A DNA stretch of 64,000 nt from Cupriavidus agavae. Its GTDB lineage: Bacteria > Pseudomonadota > Gammaproteobacteria > Burkholderiales > Burkholderiaceae. Where the stretch lies: the NCBI RefSeq assembly GCF_004217045.1, contig NZ_SGXM01000010.1:62001-126000 (forward strand). Direction: 5' to 3'. Below the pieces are notes generated by a model. The model had not been told where the DNA came from. It did not search any database and saw nothing but the letters and a program-made list of their open reading frames with translations. The position numbers and the translations under genes were made by a program. Shown here piece by piece: positions 60,332-64,000 of the stretch (the first letter of the stretch is position 1; the number at the start of each line of letters is the position of its first letter).

Positions 60332-61908
60332 GATGTCCAGTACATGTCTGTCAGGCGGTAGGTGCGCTCGAACGGATCGATCGAGACACCGCCGAGCCGG
60401 GGCGAGGCTGCCAGCGTCTGGCGGTACCAGACCACCGGGATCAGCGGCAGGTCGCGCTGCAGCGTGGCCGCGATCTCGCCGCGCAGGCGCCGGGCGCCGG
60501 GGCCGGCCGGCGTGGCCGGGAGCGCGGCCAGGGCACGCGCCACGGCGGGATCGGACCAGCCCATCGCGCCCCAGTCGCCACCCTTGCCGTGCTTCCCTCC
60601 GAAATCCTGCACCATGGTGCCGAACGCGTCGGGCACCACGCCGTAGTTGCGCGACATCAATCCGATGTCCAGCGAGCCGTCGCGGTGTGCGAACGGAATA
60701 TCGCCCGAATTGCCCACGGCCACGCGCATGGCGATGCCCACCTGCCGGAACTGCTCCTGCAGCGCGGTGGCGATCACGGGTAGCTCCGGGCGGTCCGGGA
60801 ACGTGCGCAACGTGATGGCGAAGCGCGCGTCGCCGCGCCGCAGGATGCCATCGGGCCCCGGCTGCCAGCCCGCCTGGGCGAGCGCGGCACGCGCGGCGTC
60901 GCGGTCGAAGCGCAGCGGGGCGAGCGCATCGTCATGCCAGCCGGGCAGGGAGGGCGGGAACAACTGCGTGGCGGCCAGTGACGGGTCGCGCAGGATGGCC
61001 GTGGCGATGCCGCGCCGGTCGATGGCCTGCGACAGCGCGCGGCGCACGGCCGCATCGGCCAGGAACGGGTGGCCGGCGTTGACCTTGAGCGCCGTGGTGC
61101 GCGGGATGGTGACCGCGTGCAGCCGCACGGCGGGGCTGGTGGCAAGCCGGGCAATGCTGCCGGGATCAAGTCCGTAGGCAAGCTCGGCCTGGCCGCCCTC
61201 GGCCATCAGTGCGCGCATTTCGGCGCGGCCCACCGAGAGGTAGGAGGCCCGCTGCACGGCCGGTGCAGGTCCGCGCCAGCCATCGTGGGCGGCGATCGAG
61301 AAGCGCTGCGGCGGCTCCAGATCGACGATCCGGTACGGGCCCGAGCCGATGATCGCGCGTACGTTGCCATCGGCGCCAAACGAGGCCGGGGCCAGCACCT
61401 GCGTGCTGCTGTGGGACAGCAGCGCCAGCAGCGGCGCGAACGGCCGGGTCAGCACGATACGCACGCCATCGGGGGTGGGCTCGATCTGGGCGATCGGCGC
61501 CACGCCGAGCATGCCGGCGGCGTGCCGCGCGCGCTGGAGCGCCGCCACCACGTGCGCCGGCTGCACCGCGCTGCCATCGTGGAAGCGTGCGCCGGGCTGC
61601 AGCGTGAAGCGCCACGCCAGTTGGTCGGGCGACACCTGCCAGCGGGCGGCCAGGCCCGGCGCGGGCAGGCCGGCGGCGTCGTAGCCGACCAGGGTCTCGG
61701 TGACCTGCATCCGTGCGAACAGGTAGCCGTTGCGCAGCGGATCGAGCGCCGACAGCTCCCACGGGCCAATCACGCGCACCGCGCGGCCGCCGGCCGGGAC
61801 GGGAGACGAGGTGTGGGCGTGCAGCGGCAGCGCCGGCGCTGCCAGGGCCGCGCCAGCGGCCAGCAGCAGGCGGCGGCGCCGCGCGTCGGTGGTTCCGGAG
61901 GCCGCCAT
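60328..61908 (-). CDS. SBP family 5 extracytoplasmic solute-binding protein
   Basis: 526 residues from the ATG at 61908, two bases after the TonB-receptor stop. The leader is Tat-like (ARRRRLLLAAGAALAAPALPLHA), suggesting export folded, perhaps with a metal complex. The SBP_bac_5 architecture is clear: ALDPLRNGYLFARMQVTETLV, in parts as LRNGYLFARMQVTE, then LAWRFTLQPGARFHDGS, IGSGPYRI, and a C-terminal lobe with LPLIPVVWYRQT. Family members bind peptides, nickel, or metallophores. The adjacent siderophore-type receptor favours a metallophore or a metal-chelate. Confidence 0.9.
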   Translation of the reverse strand: MAASGTTDARRRRLLLAAGAALAAPALPLHAHTSSPVPAGGRAVRVIGPWELSALDPLRNGYLFARMQVTETLVGYDAAGLPAPGLAARWQVSPDQLAWRFTLQPGARFHDGSAVQPAHVVAALQRARHAAGMLGVAPIAQIEPTPDGVRIVLTRPFAPLLALLSHSSTQVLAPASFGADGNVRAIIGSGPYRIVDLEPPQRFSIAAHDGWRGPAPAVQRASYLSVGRAEMRALMAEGGQAELAYGLDPGSIARLATSPAVRLHAVTIPRTTALKVNAGHPFLADAAVRRALSQAIDRRGIATAILRDPSLAATQLFPPSLPGWHDDALAPLRFDRDAARAALAQAGWQPGPDGILRRGDARFAITLRTFPDRPELPVIATALQEQFRQVGIAMRVAVGNSGDIPFAHRDGSLDIGLMSRNYGVVPDAFGTMVQDFGGKHGKGGDWGAMGWSDPAVARALAALPATPAGPGARRLRGEIAATLQRDLPLIPVVWYRQTLAASPRLGGVSIDPFERTYRLTDMYWTS

Positions 61909-61910
61909 GC

Positions 61911-63983
61911 TCAGTAGCTCAGTTGTACGCCGAGCCGCACGGTGCGGCCCGCGCCGGGCATCACCCAGACACTGCTGGTGGAGCTGGCGTAGTAGGTGCG
62001 GTCGAACAGGTTGTCGACGTTGAGCGCCACGCGTACGGTCTTGCTGGCCTGCCAGTAGGCGAAGGCGTCGGCCAGCGTGTAGGCGGGCAGCGCGAAGCTG
62101 TCCTGCGCATCGCCGCCGCGCGTGCCCACGTAGCGCACGCCAGCCCCCACGCCGTAGCGCTGGCCGATGGGCGCCTGGTCCTCGAAGATCGCCATCAGGC
62201 TGCCGCTCGTGCGCGGCACGTTCGACAGCGGCGTGCCGGCGGCCAGGCGCGTGTCCTGCGTGACTTCGGCATCGGTATAGGCAAAGTTGCCGGTCAGGCG
62301 CCAATGGTTGCCGATGCGGCCGGCCACGTCCAGTTCCACGCCCCGGCTGCGCGCCTCGCCGGCGGCGCGCAGGAACGACGGGCTCGACGGATCGGTGGTC
62401 AGCACATTGCGCTTGCGGATCTCGAAGACGGCCAACGTGGCCGTGGTGCGGTGGTCCGGACTCTCGTACTTGGCGCCCGCCTCGACGGCCCGGCCATGCT
62501 CGGGAGAGAACGCGTTGGCGCTGGCGTCGCTGCCCGGGTTGGGGCGGAATGACTTGCCCGCATTGGCGAACAGCGACACGGTGGGCGTGGCGAGGTAGGT
62601 CACGCCCAGGCGCGGCGAGGCGGCGGTCTGGTGCTGGCTGGTGCTGGCGCCGGTCAGGCGGTTGTCGAGCGACTGGTTGTAGATGTCGAAGCGCGCGCCG
62701 GCCAGCACGCGCCAGCGCTCGCCCAGCTTGATCTGGTCCTGCGCATAGAGGCCAACGTTGGTCTGGCGCTCGTAGGTGTTGGTATTCGGCAGCAGCGTCG
62801 GCGGGGTCTGGCCGTAGACGGGATCGTAGATGTCGATCGCGTACGGCGCCGCGGCGCTGGGGTTGCGGCGCAGCATGTTCTGCGACACGCCGAAGCGGTA
62901 GGCGTCCACGCCCAGCAGCACCTCGTGGCCCACCGGGCCGGTCTCGAAGCGGCCGGTGACGTCGGCCTGCAGCGAGAGATCGTCAGACTGGAAGTCGCGG
63001 TAGCGGCGCTGGCGGGTCAGCGTGCGGCCGTCGGCCTGCAGCGCGGTGGCCTCGGTCGAATAGCCTTCGAGCGAGCCACCACGGTAGGCCACGGCGACGC
63101 GGCCCTTCCAGCGGTCCGAGAAATCATGTTCCACCGACACCTGGTGCGACTGGCTGTCGAGCCGGATATCGCCATCGTTGGGCTCGCCCAGGAAGCGCGA
63201 GCGCGGCACGGCGCCAAGCCGGCCGTTGACGGCCACCACGCCCCGGTCCAGCGGCACGGTATAGCGCTGGATCTCGCCAGCGTACTGGATCACGGTGTTG
63301 GCGCCGAGCGCCCACGTGAACGAGGGCGCCAGCAGGAAGCGGCGGCTGTTGACGAAGTCGCGCGTGCTGCCCTCGTGGTCGGCCACGGCGATCAGGCGCC
63401 CGGCCACGTTGTCGGTCAGGGCGCCCGTGACATCGGCCGAAACGCGGTACTTGTCGCGCGTACCCACCTCGAAGCCGTAGGTCTGGGCCGGCTTGAACTG
63501 CGGTTGCCTGGTCACCACGTTGATCACGCCGCCCGGGTCGCCGCTGCCGTAGACCGACGACGCCGGCCCCTTGAGCACTTCCACGCGTTCGATGGTGGCG
63601 GTGTCGCGCGGCGCGGTGAAGCCGCGATTGGCCGCGAAGCCGTTGACGAGGTAGCCGGCGCCGGTGTTCTCGCTGCCGGTGAAGCCCCGGATCGAGAAAT
63701 TGTCCCAAAGGCCGCCGAAGTTGGCCTGGCGCGCCACGCCGCTGACGTAGTCGAACGTGTCGTCGAGCCGTGTGGCCGCGATGTCCTCGATCAGCGCGCG
63801 CGGCACCACCTGGACCGAGAGCGGCACCTCGCGCAACGGGGTATCGGTGCGCGTGGCGCCCGTGGCATAGGGAGCCTGCGCACTGGCGCGCACGGAAACT
63901 TCGGGCAGGGTTTGCTCGTCGGCGGCATTGGCGAGGGCCGTGGCGGCGAACAGGAAGGCGGGCGTGAAACGGCGTCCGGACAT
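61911..63983 (-). CDS. TonB-dependent siderophore-type receptor
   Basis: 690-residue outer-membrane barrel of the FhuA/FhuE-like siderophore group. A signal peptide ends ALANA; the TonB box region reads LPEVSVRA. The plug has EVPLSVQVVPRALIED, FDYVSGVARQ, SIRGF and VEVLKGPASSVYGSGDPGGVIN, the last given as VEVLKGPASSVYG and GDPGGVINVVT. The C-terminus has the terminal aromatic strand ending VRLGVQLSY. First gene of the import operon. No Fur box could be judged, as only 17 bases upstream are in the window. Ligand unknown. Confidence 0.94.
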   Translation of the reverse strand: MSGRRFTPAFLFAATALANAADEQTLPEVSVRASAQAPYATGATRTDTPLREVPLSVQVVPRALIEDIAATRLDDTFDYVSGVARQANFGGLWDNFSIRGFTGSENTGAGYLVNGFAANRGFTAPRDTATIERVEVLKGPASSVYGSGDPGGVINVVTRQPQFKPAQTYGFEVGTRDKYRVSADVTGALTDNVAGRLIAVADHEGSTRDFVNSRRFLLAPSFTWALGANTVIQYAGEIQRYTVPLDRGVVAVNGRLGAVPRSRFLGEPNDGDIRLDSQSHQVSVEHDFSDRWKGRVAVAYRGGSLEGYSTEATALQADGRTLTRQRRYRDFQSDDLSLQADVTGRFETGPVGHEVLLGVDAYRFGVSQNMLRRNPSAAAPYAIDIYDPVYGQTPPTLLPNTNTYERQTNVGLYAQDQIKLGERWRVLAGARFDIYNQSLDNRLTGASTSQHQTAASPRLGVTYLATPTVSLFANAGKSFRPNPGSDASANAFSPEHGRAVEAGAKYESPDHRTTATLAVFEIRKRNVLTTDPSSPSFLRAAGEARSRGVELDVAGRIGNHWRLTGNFAYTDAEVTQDTRLAAGTPLSNVPRTSGSLMAIFEDQAPIGQRYGVGAGVRYVGTRGGDAQDSFALPAYTLADAFAYWQASKTVRVALNVDNLFDRTYYASSTSSVWVMPGAGRTVRLGVQLSY

Positions 63984-64000
63984 GGAATAGGAGCGAGCGA

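Noticed and set aside
1..64000. Search for insertion sequences, integrases, tRNA genes and phage attachment sites
   Set aside because: None recognised; the T6SS and flagellar loci show no flanking direct repeats that I could support.

Overview
The window is GC-rich, densely packed bacterial DNA of Burkholderiaceae type. Gene content, the RfbF/RfbG-linked flagellar locus and protein style suggest Cupriavidus or Ralstonia; this genus-level guess is inference, since no rRNA or marker gene is present. No tRNA, rRNA, insertion sequence, integrase or CRISPR array was seen. Two large systems dominate: a flagellar/chemotaxis locus on the left and a type VI secretion system (T6SS) on the right.

Layout. 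(1) Positions 1-7450: the flagellar basal-body/export operon fliF-G-H-I-J-K on the minus strand (fliK runs off the left edge), with fliE divergent. (2) 7540-15835: a minus-strand operon of eight genes with overlapping or near-touching ends. It encodes a TPR/GT41 (SPINDLY/OGT-like) glycosyltransferase and seven sugar enzymes (RfbF, RfbG, a C-methyltransferase, an epimerase, a DegT aminotransferase, a GNAT and a hexapeptide acyltransferase). I read it as flagellin glycosylation with a CDP-activated, branched, acylated amino sugar. (3) 16024-21887: an FlhB C-terminal-like protein, a second FliK-like protein, fliT, fliS, fliD, flaG and fliC, with a near-consensus sigma-28 promoter at fliC. (4) 22020-23179: a divergent Hfq/Sm-like gene, a strong candidate small RNA with its own promoter and terminator, and a 39-bp element shared with the fliF/fliE intergenic region. 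(5) 23257-28872: a chemoreceptor, an MDR-type MFS pump, a LysR regulator and a membrane fatty-acid-hydroxylase/sterol-desaturase protein.

(6) 28873-33317: a repeat-rich exported protein, a small EF-hand protein, an OmpR/EnvZ-type two-component pair and a DUF4410-like lipoprotein. Three copies of TGACAT-N4-CGACAT sit 33-34 nt upstream of a plausible -10 box, in front of the desaturase, the repeat protein and the lipoprotein. I propose them as operators of the local response regulator. (7) 33386-35858: a MarR regulator, an MFS transporter and a TetR regulator with paired operator-like sites.

(8) 35884-57071: a T6SS cluster in two divergent arms. The minus arm is tssB-C-K-L-ompA-hcp-clpV-tssE. 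The plus arm is a truncated vgrG, a Tli4-like immunity gene, two unknown genes, a PAAR-like gene and tssM-A-F-G-J. All core components are present, but the only VgrG is cut short and abuts an immunity gene with no recognisable lipase, which looks like a deletion scar. TssM has lost its Walker A motif. (9) 57079-63983: a minus-strand operon of TonB receptor, SBP5-type binding protein, two permeases and a fused double ATPase, probably importing a metallophore or small peptide across both membranes.
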